12,475 nucleotides of DNA. It comes from Nitrososphaeraceae archaeon. Its GTDB lineage: Archaea; Thermoproteota; Nitrososphaeria; Nitrososphaerales; Nitrosopumilaceae. Position 1 is the first letter of the stretch. Every line of letters starts with the position of its first letter. Below the pieces are notes generated by a model that was not told the origin of the DNA, did not search any database, and worked only from the letters and a program-made list of their open reading frames with translations. The stretch spans positions 1 through 12,475 of the forward strand of contig JAICHE010000018.1 in assembly GCA_025922755.1 (NCBI GenBank), written 5' to 3'. A program made the position numbers and the translations under genes. Shown piece by piece: positions 6,046 to 12,454 of the stretch.

Positions 6046-7107
6046 TTATTTTTCTAAAATATATTCATCTGAGACTTCCATTCCAAAATGTCTTCCAGTA
6101 GCTGCTTTTGAATAGACCATAACTGTATCTCCTTTTTTCAGATGAGTTACTGAAACTAGTTGCCCTGTAGGTTTCACAAAACGAATTGTTTCGGCATCTT
6201 GTGCAATGATTCCTCCTATTTCGCCATCCACTGATGCTTTGATCATTAACATTGGCCGTCTTTCGATTTTAGAACGACCTACAGTTGCTCTTCTTGCCTT
6301 GCCTTTTGAGTTTATGATTAATACTTCAGAACCTGTTTCTACTTCTGAAAGGTAACTAGTTGTTCCGTCTGGAGATAAAGTATAGCAATGAACTGCTCCT
6401 GCGTTTACTCTGAAAGGTCTTGGTGATGTAAAGGAGGATCCAACTGATTCATTATGAACCAAAAACAAAAAGTTTGATCTACTTCCAATCAGCATTCCTT
6501 CTCCTTTGTGAAGCATGGAAGCAGTATCTACACAAACACGTTCACCGTCTCCTACTTCTTTGATCTCAATTATTTTTCCCTTCTTCAAATCAAAACTCTT
6601 ACTGCCCAAGTATATCATGACCTCTCTGACTTCGCCAATTGAAGAGGTGCTGAAAATAACTCCGTCTACTCCTACCTCTAAGATTGAAAACATCTTTCTT
6701 ACTTCTTCAGGTGTTCGTGCAATTGCGTAAATTTTGGTATGAATTTTATGAAGTTTGGCAATGATGTTCTCAAGAGGGATAATTTTCCAGTCTTTTACTT
6801 CTACAATTACAAAATCTAGGCCTTTTTTTGCAATGTTGAGAACATTTTCAATGTCTTCATTTGAAAGTATTTTGAATTTTCTTCCAATTTTTTTGCCTTT
6901 TTGTTTTTTGATGGTTTCTTTTTCAATTACGACATGTTTTGCATTTGGTGATGGAAAAATTGTATCTAAATTTGACTTTGTTTTACCCATCTTTTTTGGG
7001 TCAAGGTAGACCATGTTGATTCCTTCTTCTTTTAATTGCTGAAGGAACTTGGGTAATTGCCCTTGAGATACCTTTGGGGATATGATAAGTTCTCGTGTTT
7101 TACTCAA
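6046..7107 (-). CDS. aroB': 3-dehydroquinate synthase II (archaeal type)
   Basis: This is the archaeal enzyme (family of MJ1249) that oxidatively deaminates and cyclises 2-amino-3,7-dideoxy-D-threo-hept-6-ulosonate to 3-dehydroquinate with NAD+. It replaces the bacterial metal-dependent AroB. Recognition rests on the conserved C-terminal block that runs from VCVDTASMLHKGEGMLIGS through FRVNAGAVHCYTL to the LSEVETGSEVL segment, and on the N-terminal barrel-like half with VEVKDWK. The length of 353 residues is typical. The start is TTG, overlapping the end of aroA' by 8 bp. No ATG lies near the proper N-terminus, so TTG with translational coupling to aroA' is the best choice. Confidence 0.94.
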   Translation of the reverse strand: MSKTRELIISPKVSQGQLPKFLQQLKEEGINMVYLDPKKMGKTKSNLDTIFPSPNAKHVVIEKETIKKQKGKKIGRKFKILSNEDIENVLNIAKKGLDFVIVEVKDWKIIPLENIIAKLHKIHTKIYAIARTPEEVRKMFSILEVGVDGVIFSTSSIGEVREVMIYLGSKSFDLKKGKIIEIKEVGDGERVCVDTASMLHKGEGMLIGSRSNFLFLVHNESVGSSFTSPRPFRVNAGAVHCYTLSPDGTTSYLSEVETGSEVLIINSKGKARRATVGRSKIERRPMLMIKASVDGEIGGIIAQDAETIRFVKPTGQLVSVTHLKKGDTVMVYSKAATGRHFGMEVSDEYILEK

Positions 7108-7882
7108 TTTTTTTCATTGCTTCCTTTGCGGACTCTTTTTTGAAAATAATAGATGCTAATGCTTCAACCATTTTTTCTGGAGTTTTGTGTGCGAAAATAT
7201 TTCTTCCATAAGTTACACCTTTTGCACCTGCTGTAATTGCATCTTCTGTCATTTGTAAAATATCTAAATCTGTTTTTGCTTTAGGTCCTCCTGCAATTAC
7301 AATTGGAACTGGTGTACTCTTCACAATCTTAGAAAATGAATCAACATCTCCTGTGTATACTGTTTTAACAATATCTGCTCCACATTCTGCACCAATTCTT
7401 GCAACATGTCCGACAATTTCTGGGTCATGTGGATCTTTTACATTCTCTCCTCTTGGATACATCATTGCCAAAAGTGGCATGTTCCATTTGTGGCATTGCT
7501 CTGCAGTCATGCCTAGCTGCTCTAACATTTCTGGCTCTTCTTTTCCACCAATGTTGATGTGTAAAGACACTCCATCTGCTCCAAGACGTACTGCTTCTTT
7601 AACTGTCCCAGTCAGCATTTTACGATTTGGTGACATCGATAATGCAGTACTACTTGAAAAATGGACTAAAACTCCTACCTTAGTTGGTCTTGGCAGTGCT
7701 TTGATAATTCCTTTGTTGATAATTATACTTGTTAGTCCATGTCCTTCACAATTGTAAATTGTTGATACGGGGTCTTCAAGACCCTCAATAGGTCCGTTTG
7801 AAATACCGTGGTCCATTGGGATGCAAAGCATTTTGCCTTTTCTTAAAATTCGATTAAGTCTGATTTGGTGTCCAGATACCAT
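7100..7882 (-). CDS. aroA': ADH synthase, DhnA-type aldolase (first step of archaeal shikimate route)
   Basis: This class I aldolase is of the MJ0400 (DhnA/LsrF) family. In archaea it condenses 6-deoxy-5-ketofructose 1-phosphate with aspartate semialdehyde to 2-amino-3,7-dideoxy-D-threo-hept-6-ulosonate, bypassing DAHP synthase. The catalytic Asp lies in PMDHG at residues 22-26 (Asp24). MYPRG is at 141-145 (Tyr142), the Schiff-base lysine in DIVKTVYTG at 170-178 (Lys173), and the phosphate-binding AGGPK follows near 197-201. The length of 260 residues is as expected. Adjacency to aroB' makes this role far likelier than a plain fructose-bisphosphate aldolase. The ATG is about 30 bp from a TATA box, so it probably heads a leaderless transcript. 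Confidence 0.93.
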   Translation of the reverse strand: MVSGHQIRLNRILRKGKMLCIPMDHGISNGPIEGLEDPVSTIYNCEGHGLTSIIINKGIIKALPRPTKVGVLVHFSSSTALSMSPNRKMLTGTVKEAVRLGADGVSLHINIGGKEEPEMLEQLGMTAEQCHKWNMPLLAMMYPRGENVKDPHDPEIVGHVARIGAECGADIVKTVYTGDVDSFSKIVKSTPVPIVIAGGPKAKTDLDILQMTEDAITAGAKGVTYGRNIFAHKTPEKMVEALASIIFKKESAKEAMKKIE

Positions 7883-7908
7883 GGATGATTCTGTTTTTTG
7901 TGCCCTAC

Positions 7909-7916
7909 TTAAAAAT
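7909..7916 (-). promoter_or_regulatory. TATA box for aroA' unit
   Basis: The minus strand reads ATTTTTAA, centred about 30 bp upstream of the aroA' ATG. Initiation would fall within a few bases of the start codon. It lies in the 160-bp divergent gap shared with the mqnC-like gene. Confidence 0.45.
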
Positions 7917-8004
7917 AACGTGAATTGTTGATTTTTTTTCCATTATCTTCTAAGCACAATTCAGTCACATGGTTGAGTTATTTTTATCGCATTTTTCTAT
8001 ATAG

Positions 8005-8014
8005 GATTAAATAG
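8005..8014 (+). promoter_or_regulatory. TATA-like region for mqnC-like gene
   Basis: GATTAAATAG lies about 33 bp before the TTG start, and CTATATAG lies a few bases upstream at 7997-8004. Either could position TBP. A GGGTGG at 8028-8033, about nine bases before the TTG, may serve as a weak Shine-Dalgarno and would help fix the TTG start. Confidence 0.4.
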
Positions 8015-8042
8015 AAATCGCAGAGTAGGGTGGACAAGTTAA

Positions 8043-9161
8043 TTGAGTCAAACTACAGAACAACTTTTTCAAAGTGACATTGGTGACATTCTGGAAAATT
8101 CTCTAAAAGGAGTTAGACCGGGACCAAAAGAATGTCTCAGGCTTTTAGAATCAGACGATGTGTATCTCATGGGGCTTGTTTCTGGCCATCTTACTAAGCA
8201 AAAATTTGGGAAAAAAGCTTCTTTTGTAAATAACATTATTTTGAATTATACTAATGTCTGTATTACTGATTGTAAATTTTGTGCATTTTATAGATCACCT
8301 GGATCAGAAGATTCGTACACATTAACTCTTGAACAAATTGAAGCCAGAGTGAAATCGGCGTGGGAAATGTTCAAGATTAGACAGGTTCTCATTCAAGGAG
8401 GACATAACCCAAACTTGAAAATTGAATACTATGAAGATGCATTTAAAATGATTAGGGAAAAATTCCCAATGGTTGGAGTTCACGCTCTTTCAACATCTGA
8501 AATTGACATGATAGCCAGAGTGGAAAAATCTTCTACAAAAGAAATTTTATCTAGATTGAAGGATGCTGGACTACAATCTATTCCTGGAGCTGGAGCTGAA
8601 ATTTTAGTAGACTCTGTAAAAGATGTCATTAGTCCGAAGAAAATCTCCAGTGCTGATTGGATTAGGATAATGGATGAGGCTCACTCTTTAGGAATTCCTG
8701 GCTCTGCAACAATGATGTACGGACATGTTGAAAATAATCAAGATATAGTTGATCATTTTTTCAAAATAGTGCAATTACAAGAAAAGACCAAAGGCTTTAT
8801 GGCATTTATTCCGTGGAACTTTGAGCCAAACAATACATTAATGCAACAAGAAGGGATTGTAGAGCATGGCTCTGGTGGAATTCAATTGCTAAAAATGATT
8901 GCAATTTCCAGACTTGTTTTTGATGGATTAATTCCTCATATACAATCATCATGGCTTACCAATGGGGTGGGGATGGCACAGTTAGCCCTGCAATATGGTG
9001 CTGATGACTTTGGTGGAACACTCATTGGCGAGGAAGTAGTTTCTTGTACTGGAGCTCGCTCAACTGAGCTAACAGGAAAAATAATTGTTGATGCAATTCA
9101 TCAAATTGGATATCAGGTAGAAGAACGAGATAATTTTTACAATTCTGTTTCTTTACTCTAG
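8043..9161 (+). CDS. mqnC: Radical SAM enzyme, MqnC-like (cyclic dehypoxanthinyl futalosine synthase)
   Basis: The radical-SAM cluster motif CITDCKFC is at residues 73-80 (Cys73, Cys77, Cys80), preceded by the NYTNV signature shared by MqnC, MqnE and CofH. The order QGGHNP, GVHALSTSEI, PGAGAEIL, SPKKISSADW, TMMYGHVE, GFMAFIPWNFEP, QSSWLTNG and GADDFGGT follows MqnC best. That enzyme closes the ring of dehypoxanthinyl futalosine in the futalosine menaquinone pathway. The length of 372 residues is typical. The start is TTG, because the first in-frame ATG (residue 43) would remove a conserved N-terminal helix. The gene is divergent from the chorismate-forming genes and overlaps the end of a UbiD-like gene. 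MqnE or CofH (F420 synthesis) are alternatives that need a phylogeny. Confidence 0.8.
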   Translation: MSQTTEQLFQSDIGDILENSLKGVRPGPKECLRLLESDDVYLMGLVSGHLTKQKFGKKASFVNNIILNYTNVCITDCKFCAFYRSPGSEDSYTLTLEQIEARVKSAWEMFKIRQVLIQGGHNPNLKIEYYEDAFKMIREKFPMVGVHALSTSEIDMIARVEKSSTKEILSRLKDAGLQSIPGAGAEILVDSVKDVISPKKISSADWIRIMDEAHSLGIPGSATMMYGHVENNQDIVDHFFKIVQLQEKTKGFMAFIPWNFEPNNTLMQQEGIVEHGSGGIQLLKMIAISRLVFDGLIPHIQSSWLTNGVGMAQLALQYGADDFGGTLIGEEVVSCTGARSTELTGKIIVDAIHQIGYQVEERDNFYNSVSLL

Positions 9162-10610
9162 TCCATAACTAGACCATTTAGAGTCTACAAGATTTTTTGT
9201 TTCTTGATCTACTTTTACCTGTTTTTGAATTTCTCTTTCATACCCTTCTTCTCTTGTTTTTTGGGTTGCATCAATTCCCATCTTAGATCCTAGGTTGACC
9301 AATGGTGATGCTGGATCAAGAGTGTCAGTTGGGGTATTGTTGATGATTGTTGTATCTCGTGCCGCATCTGCTCGGGTTGTAATTGCCCAAATCACGTCAT
9401 TCATGTCATGAACGTTAATGTCATCATCTACGACAACGAACATTTTGGTAAGTGACAATTGTCCCATTCCCCACAACCCCATCATTACTTTTTTTGCTTG
9501 ACCTGGGTATCGTTTTTTGATGGATATTATTGCAAAACCTTGAAACCATCCAGCAGCAGGCATTGAAAAGTCCACAACTTCTGGATGAAACATGCGAATC
9601 AAAGGCAAAAAAGATCTTTCAATCACCTTTCCAATGTATGCATCCTCTAGAATTGGTTTTCCTACTACGGTTGTCACGTAAATTGGATCTTTTCTTCTCA
9701 TGATTCCAGTTAATGTAAAAGTGGGATATGGTTCAACTGGTGTGTAGTATCCTGTATGATCTCCAAAAGGTCCTTCGTCTCTAATATCTGATGGATCTAC
9801 ATATCCTTCTAAAACAATCTCTGCATTAGCAGGAACTTCTAAATCAATTGTTTTGCATTTTACCATTTTAATTCCTTTTTTTCTTGTGATACCTGCAAAC
9901 AAGTATTTGTCAAGTCCTTCCGGAACTGGAGCAATTGATGAAAATACAGTTGCAGGATCTCCCCCAATAATTATTGCAGTTGGTATCTTTTCTCCTTTGA
10001 TTTTTGAAATATCTGAGTGATGTGCTCCTCTTTTGTGTTTTTGCCAATGCATTAGAGCATGAGTATCATCAACGATTTGCATTCTATATACTCCAAGATT
10101 TCTTACACCTGTTTCGGGATGATTTGTTGCAACTAATCCTAGAGTGATGAATCTACCTGCATCTTCTGGCCAAGATTTTAAAACCGGCAAGTCTGCAAAT
10201 GATGCCGTATTTGATGTAATTTCTGTAACTGGACCACTACTTTCCAGTTTTGGAAATGACTCTGTCATTTTTGAGAGTTCTGGTAATTTTTTAATTTTAT
10301 TAAAAATCCCTGATGGAATGTCCATCTTCGTCATGTCGACTATTCTCTGACCAATCTCTGTAAAGTCTGTCATCTCCAAACCAATTTCTAATCTTTTCAT
10401 AGAACCGAAGGCATTTGCTAAAATTGGCATCTCAAAACCTTTTACATTTTCAAACAAAATTGCTGGACCATTAGAATACATTTGCCTTCTCATGATTTCT
10501 GCTATTTCTAACTCAGAATCAACTTCTGTCTTGACTCTTTTTAATTCGCCCTTCTTTTCTAATTCCTTTATGAAATCATGAATGTCTTCTATTGCCACAA
10601 CTCTTCTCAA
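9153..10610 (-). CDS. UbiD-family prenylated-FMN decarboxylase
   Basis: This is a 485-residue protein that follows the layout of classical UbiD (E. coli UbiD is a near match in length). It has GELKRVKTEVD near 21-31, NLGVYRMQ at 171-178, LMHWQKHKRGAHH at 186-198, LEVPANAEIVLEGY at 257-270, EGPFGDHTGYY at 279-289, and VVVDDDINVHDMNDVIWAITTR followed by the LGSKMGIDATQK tail. Such enzymes use prenyl-FMN (made by UbiX, not in this window) to decarboxylate aromatic or unsaturated acids. Next to an MqnC-like gene, the naphthoate decarboxylation of futalosine-route menaquinone synthesis is the leading role. Anhydromevalonate-phosphate decarboxylase of the archaeal mevalonate pathway is the main alternative. 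The frame opens with TTG at 10610, but a GTG at 10598 suits the TATA position better. The 3' end overlaps the mqnC-like gene by 9 bp. Confidence 0.9.
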   Translation of the reverse strand: MRRVVAIEDIHDFIKELEKKGELKRVKTEVDSELEIAEIMRRQMYSNGPAILFENVKGFEMPILANAFGSMKRLEIGLEMTDFTEIGQRIVDMTKMDIPSGIFNKIKKLPELSKMTESFPKLESSGPVTEITSNTASFADLPVLKSWPEDAGRFITLGLVATNHPETGVRNLGVYRMQIVDDTHALMHWQKHKRGAHHSDISKIKGEKIPTAIIIGGDPATVFSSIAPVPEGLDKYLFAGITRKKGIKMVKCKTIDLEVPANAEIVLEGYVDPSDIRDEGPFGDHTGYYTPVEPYPTFTLTGIMRRKDPIYVTTVVGKPILEDAYIGKVIERSFLPLIRMFHPEVVDFSMPAAGWFQGFAIISIKKRYPGQAKKVMMGLWGMGQLSLTKMFVVVDDDINVHDMNDVIWAITTRADAARDTTIINNTPTDTLDPASPLVNLGSKMGIDATQKTREEGYEREIQKQVKVDQETKNLVDSKWSSYGLE

Positions 10611-10621
10611 GTTAGAACAAG

Positions 10622-10628
10622 TATAAGC
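10622..10628 (-). promoter_or_regulatory. Possible TATA box for ubiD-like gene
   Basis: The minus strand reads CTTATA here. Initiation about 25 bp downstream would fall near 10600, which is downstream of the TTG at 10610 and almost on the GTG at 10598. If this is the real TATA box, the gene is leaderless from GTG and the protein loses its first four residues (MRRV). Confidence 0.3.
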
Positions 10629-10680
10629 TTAACTAGATTTGTGTAAACGACTGGATTTTTGAAATAAATTCAACAAAGGT

Positions 10681-10689
10681 CTTTTAATT
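10681..10689 (+). promoter_or_regulatory. TATA-like box for Zn-finger gene
   Basis: CTTTTAATT is centred about 26 bp upstream of the TTG start at 10711, the spacing expected for a leaderless archaeal mRNA. This supports the choice of TTG, since no ATG or GTG lies in frame near the first CxxC. Confidence 0.4.
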
Positions 10690-10710
10690 CCCTTCCATCA
10701 TTGATAATTA

Positions 10711-10941
10711 TTGGGTGAAGACAAATGTGCCGTTTGCAAAGGAAATGGAACTATAGAATTACTTGGGTCTGACTGTCCATTTTGTAATGGAACCGGGGAA
10801 CCAAACAAACCTGCAAAGGCATATCTTGATTCACACATATGTCAATGTATTTTCTTGGATAGAAAACAATGTCCTTTATGTGGAAAAAGATGTCATCATG
10901 ATACTCCAAACAAACCTAAGATTTTACTGAGTCCAGAATAA
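10711..10941 (+). CDS. Small DnaJ-like Zn-finger protein
   Basis: This 76-residue protein is dominated by cysteine motifs. C6xxC9-K-G-N-G and C22xxC25-N-G-T-G are the paired CxxCxGxG half-sites of the DnaJ central zinc finger. They are followed by C44xC46, C54xxC57-G-K and C61-H-H, enough ligands for a second zinc site. There is no J domain, signal peptide or membrane segment. DnaJ-type fingers bind unfolded protein or act in thiol exchange, but stand-alone versions occur in many settings, so the role here is open. The start is TTG, backed by a TATA-like box 26 bp upstream. Its stop lies 6 bp from the end of a convergent Cys/His-rich gene. Confidence 0.75.
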   Translation: MGEDKCAVCKGNGTIELLGSDCPFCNGTGEPNKPAKAYLDSHICQCIFLDRKQCPLCGKRCHHDTPNKPKILLSPE

Positions 10942-10947
10942 CCAGTG

Positions 10948-11325
10948 TTATGGAACAGGTGGCAACTCGTTTTTCTTTTCATGGCCACCAGATCCAAATT
11001 TACAGTAAAAACATAATTCTGATTCCATATACTTTAACTGTTCAATTTTAATTGCTCCAAGCTTTAATGCGATCTTTGTGAGGATTTTGTATTTCAAAGG
11101 CATTGCTGGAATTACTTCTTGCATGTATACCTTGTAATGATCCGGACAAAATTTCAGAGTAACCTTCGAGGCTTCATTTCCGGATTGATTGACTTGTTTT
11201 GTGTAATTGATCTGTTCTCTAATGTATTCATGTTTTGGACATGGACAATCTTTCCCACCTGGATGCTTGTATGCTGGAGTGTTTTTCCAATCAAATCCGG
11301 GGTATTCTTTTTCAAAATCGTCCAT
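10948..11325 (-). CDS. Conserved-looking Cys/His-rich protein of unknown function
   Basis: I do not recognise this 125-residue protein. It is hydrophilic and has no signal peptide or membrane helix. Potential metal ligands fall in three groups: C27-P-C29-P-K-H32, F-C60-P-D-H63, and C105-F-Y-C108 with H115. This spacing resembles a small zinc-binding fold built from distant half-sites. The stretch between the second and third groups (residues 65-100) looks helical and is rich in Lys, Leu and Ile. The tail is ELPPVP. A TTTTATAT box centred about 27 bp before the ATG argues for a leaderless, genuinely expressed gene. It converges on the DnaJ-like Zn-finger gene with a 6-bp gap and diverges from the LPKGF-repeat gene. 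Confidence 0.75.
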   Translation of the reverse strand: MDDFEKEYPGFDWKNTPAYKHPGGKDCPCPKHEYIREQINYTKQVNQSGNEASKVTLKFCPDHYKVYMQEVIPAMPLKYKILTKIALKLGAIKIEQLKYMESELCFYCKFGSGGHEKKNELPPVP

Positions 11326-11348
11326 TACTTCACTAAGTTTCTTAGTGC

Positions 11349-11356
11349 ATATAAAA
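11349..11356 (-). promoter_or_regulatory. TATA box for the 125-residue protein gene
   Basis: The minus strand reads TTTTATAT, centred about 27 bp upstream of the ATG at 11325. Box quality and spacing both fit a leaderless archaeal transcript. Confidence 0.5.
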
Positions 11357-11391
11357 CTTGATCAGGTTTAGCCATGGGAATTACCCAAATG

Positions 11392-11400
11392 TAAATAAAC
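11392..11400 (+). promoter_or_regulatory. TATA-like box for LPKGF-repeat gene
   Basis: TAAATAAAC is centred about 27 bp upstream of the ATG at 11423, so the mRNA is probably leaderless. It lies back to back with the minus-strand promoter at 11349-11356 in a 97-bp divergent gap. Confidence 0.4.
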
Positions 11401-11422
11401 CCCGGAACTTCACCCAAATTAA

Positions 11423-12454
11423 ATGGCCGCTGCTAAAAAGCAAACTAAAAAAGATCTTGAAGACAAGATTGCAGAATTAGAAGCTAAACTAACAAAACTA
11501 TCAACACAACTCGAAACAAAGCCTGCAGAAACAAAACCATCTGAGACAAAAACCGCAGAAACAAAACCAGCTGAGACAAAACCCGCAGAAACAAAACCCG
11601 CTGAGACAAAGCCTGCAGAACCAAAGAAAGAAACTCTTCCAAAAGGCTCAGAACCAAAACCAGCTCCAAAGCCTGCAGAAAAACCAAAGGCAACTCTTCC
11701 AAAAGGGTTTGGAGAAAAACCAGCAGAAAAAACTGAGGTTCCAAAACCAAAAGAAGAGGCAAAACAACTACCAGCAACTTTCAATGAGGCACTAGAGGAT
11801 GCATACTATACAGCACCAATGACTGACTTTCACAAGTACAGGGCAACAGTTACAGGTTATTCTCCATCACCAAATCGATGGTTTGTAAGACACACTGCAC
11901 CTGTAGGAAAAGTTCCAACATCTGATTGGAATCTTCAAAAAGTCAAAGTTACTGGATACACACAACCATCAAACCAATACTTTGCAACAAGACAAAGATT
12001 GGCATATCATCCAGCAGACAAAACATTTGGTTCATTCAGTGGTGTTCAGATGACTGTAGAAGGTATTGCTGCTAAAAAACAAGAATCTCCAAAGGAAGCT
12101 CCAAAACCAGCTCCACAAGAAGCTCCAAAACCAAAAGGTACTCTACCAAAAGGGTTTGGAGAAAAACCAACGCAAACACAATCACCTCCACCAAACACAT
12201 CTGACACTCAGACAAAGTCTAGATCTGAACAACTAGAAGAATACGAAAAAGACTATTTGCAAAGACTCGAACAAGAAAGAATTGAACAAGAAAAAGAATA
12301 CCGGGAACAATTACGTCAAGAAGCAGCAGAATCTGCAGCACAAGCTCAGGCAAGGGCAAGCTCAACCCGAGGAAGTTTGCCTAAGGGATTTGAACCAAAA
12401 CCAGAACCTGAACAAGCAAAATCTTCTAGAGGTACACTACCAAAAGGTTTCTAA
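11423..12454 (+). CDS. LPKGF-repeat, coiled-coil protein of unknown function
   Basis: This 343-residue protein matches no family I know. Residues 5-31 form a heptad-like charged helix. Residues 31-65 are seven ETKPA-type repeats. Pro/Lys/Glu-rich linkers flank a folded-looking domain at about 118-216 with aromatic residues and three repeats of about 33 residues, each centred on VTG or VEG (143-145, 176-178, 212-214). Residues 266-312 form a second strongly charged coiled-coil candidate rich in Glu, Gln and Arg. Five copies of (T/S)LPKG(F/S) sit in the linkers, starting at Leu72, 92, 241, 319 and 339. The last copy is the exact C-terminus. There is no signal peptide or membrane helix, so it is probably intracellular. 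The layout suggests a multivalent scaffold or adaptor, which is inference. The ATG sits about 27 bp from a TATA-like box. Confidence 0.85.
   Translation: MAAAKKQTKKDLEDKIAELEAKLTKLSTQLETKPAETKPSETKTAETKPAETKPAETKPAETKPAEPKKETLPKGSEPKPAPKPAEKPKATLPKGFGEKPAEKTEVPKPKEEAKQLPATFNEALEDAYYTAPMTDFHKYRATVTGYSPSPNRWFVRHTAPVGKVPTSDWNLQKVKVTGYTQPSNQYFATRQRLAYHPADKTFGSFSGVQMTVEGIAAKKQESPKEAPKPAPQEAPKPKGTLPKGFGEKPTQTQSPPPNTSDTQTKSRSEQLEEYEKDYLQRLEQERIEQEKEYREQLRQEAAESAAQAQARASSTRGSLPKGFEPKPEPEQAKSSRGTLPKGF
11513..11617 (+). repeat. Seven tandem 15-bp units encoding ETKPA
   Basis: Seven consecutive five-codon units encode ETKPA, ETKPS, ETKTA and then ETKPA four times. The DNA copies differ at third positions (for example GCA/GCT, CCA/CCC/CCT), so selection seems to keep the peptide and not the DNA. 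The tract lies between the N-terminal coiled coil and the first LPKG motif and would be an extended, flexible spacer. Its copy number may vary between strains. Confidence 0.85.
11828..12067 (+). repeat. Three ~33-residue repeats in central domain
   Basis: The encoded protein repeats a pattern of aromatic residue, about six residues, then a beta-like strand ending in V-(T/E)-G. Examples are FHKYRATVTGYSPSPNRWF (136-154), WNLQKVKVTGYTQPSNQYF (169-187) and FSGVQMTVEGI (205-215). The spacing between the Gly positions is 33 and 36 residues. The first two units are clearly homologous; the third is weaker. A small repeat-built beta domain is likely. Confidence 0.6.

Noticed and set aside
7100..7882. 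Plain fructose-bisphosphate aldolase
   Set aside because: The family overlaps in sequence, but the 8-bp overlap with DHQ synthase II and the first position in a shikimate operon fit ADH synthase much better.
11513..11617. CRISPR-like array
   Set aside because: The repeats are 15 bp, contiguous, in frame and without spacers. They encode a Pro/Lys/Glu-rich linker.
11419..11784. Minus-strand frames rich in Ser, Gly and Phe or Leu and Val opposite the ETKPA repeats
   Set aside because: They are mirror images of the plus-strand repeats. The plus-strand gene has a promoter at the right distance and a sensible domain layout.
11423..12454. Cell-surface or TonB-like protein suggested by the Lys/Pro/Glu repeats
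   Set aside because: There is no N-terminal hydrophobic segment, signal peptide or C-terminal anchor. The protein begins with a charged helix.
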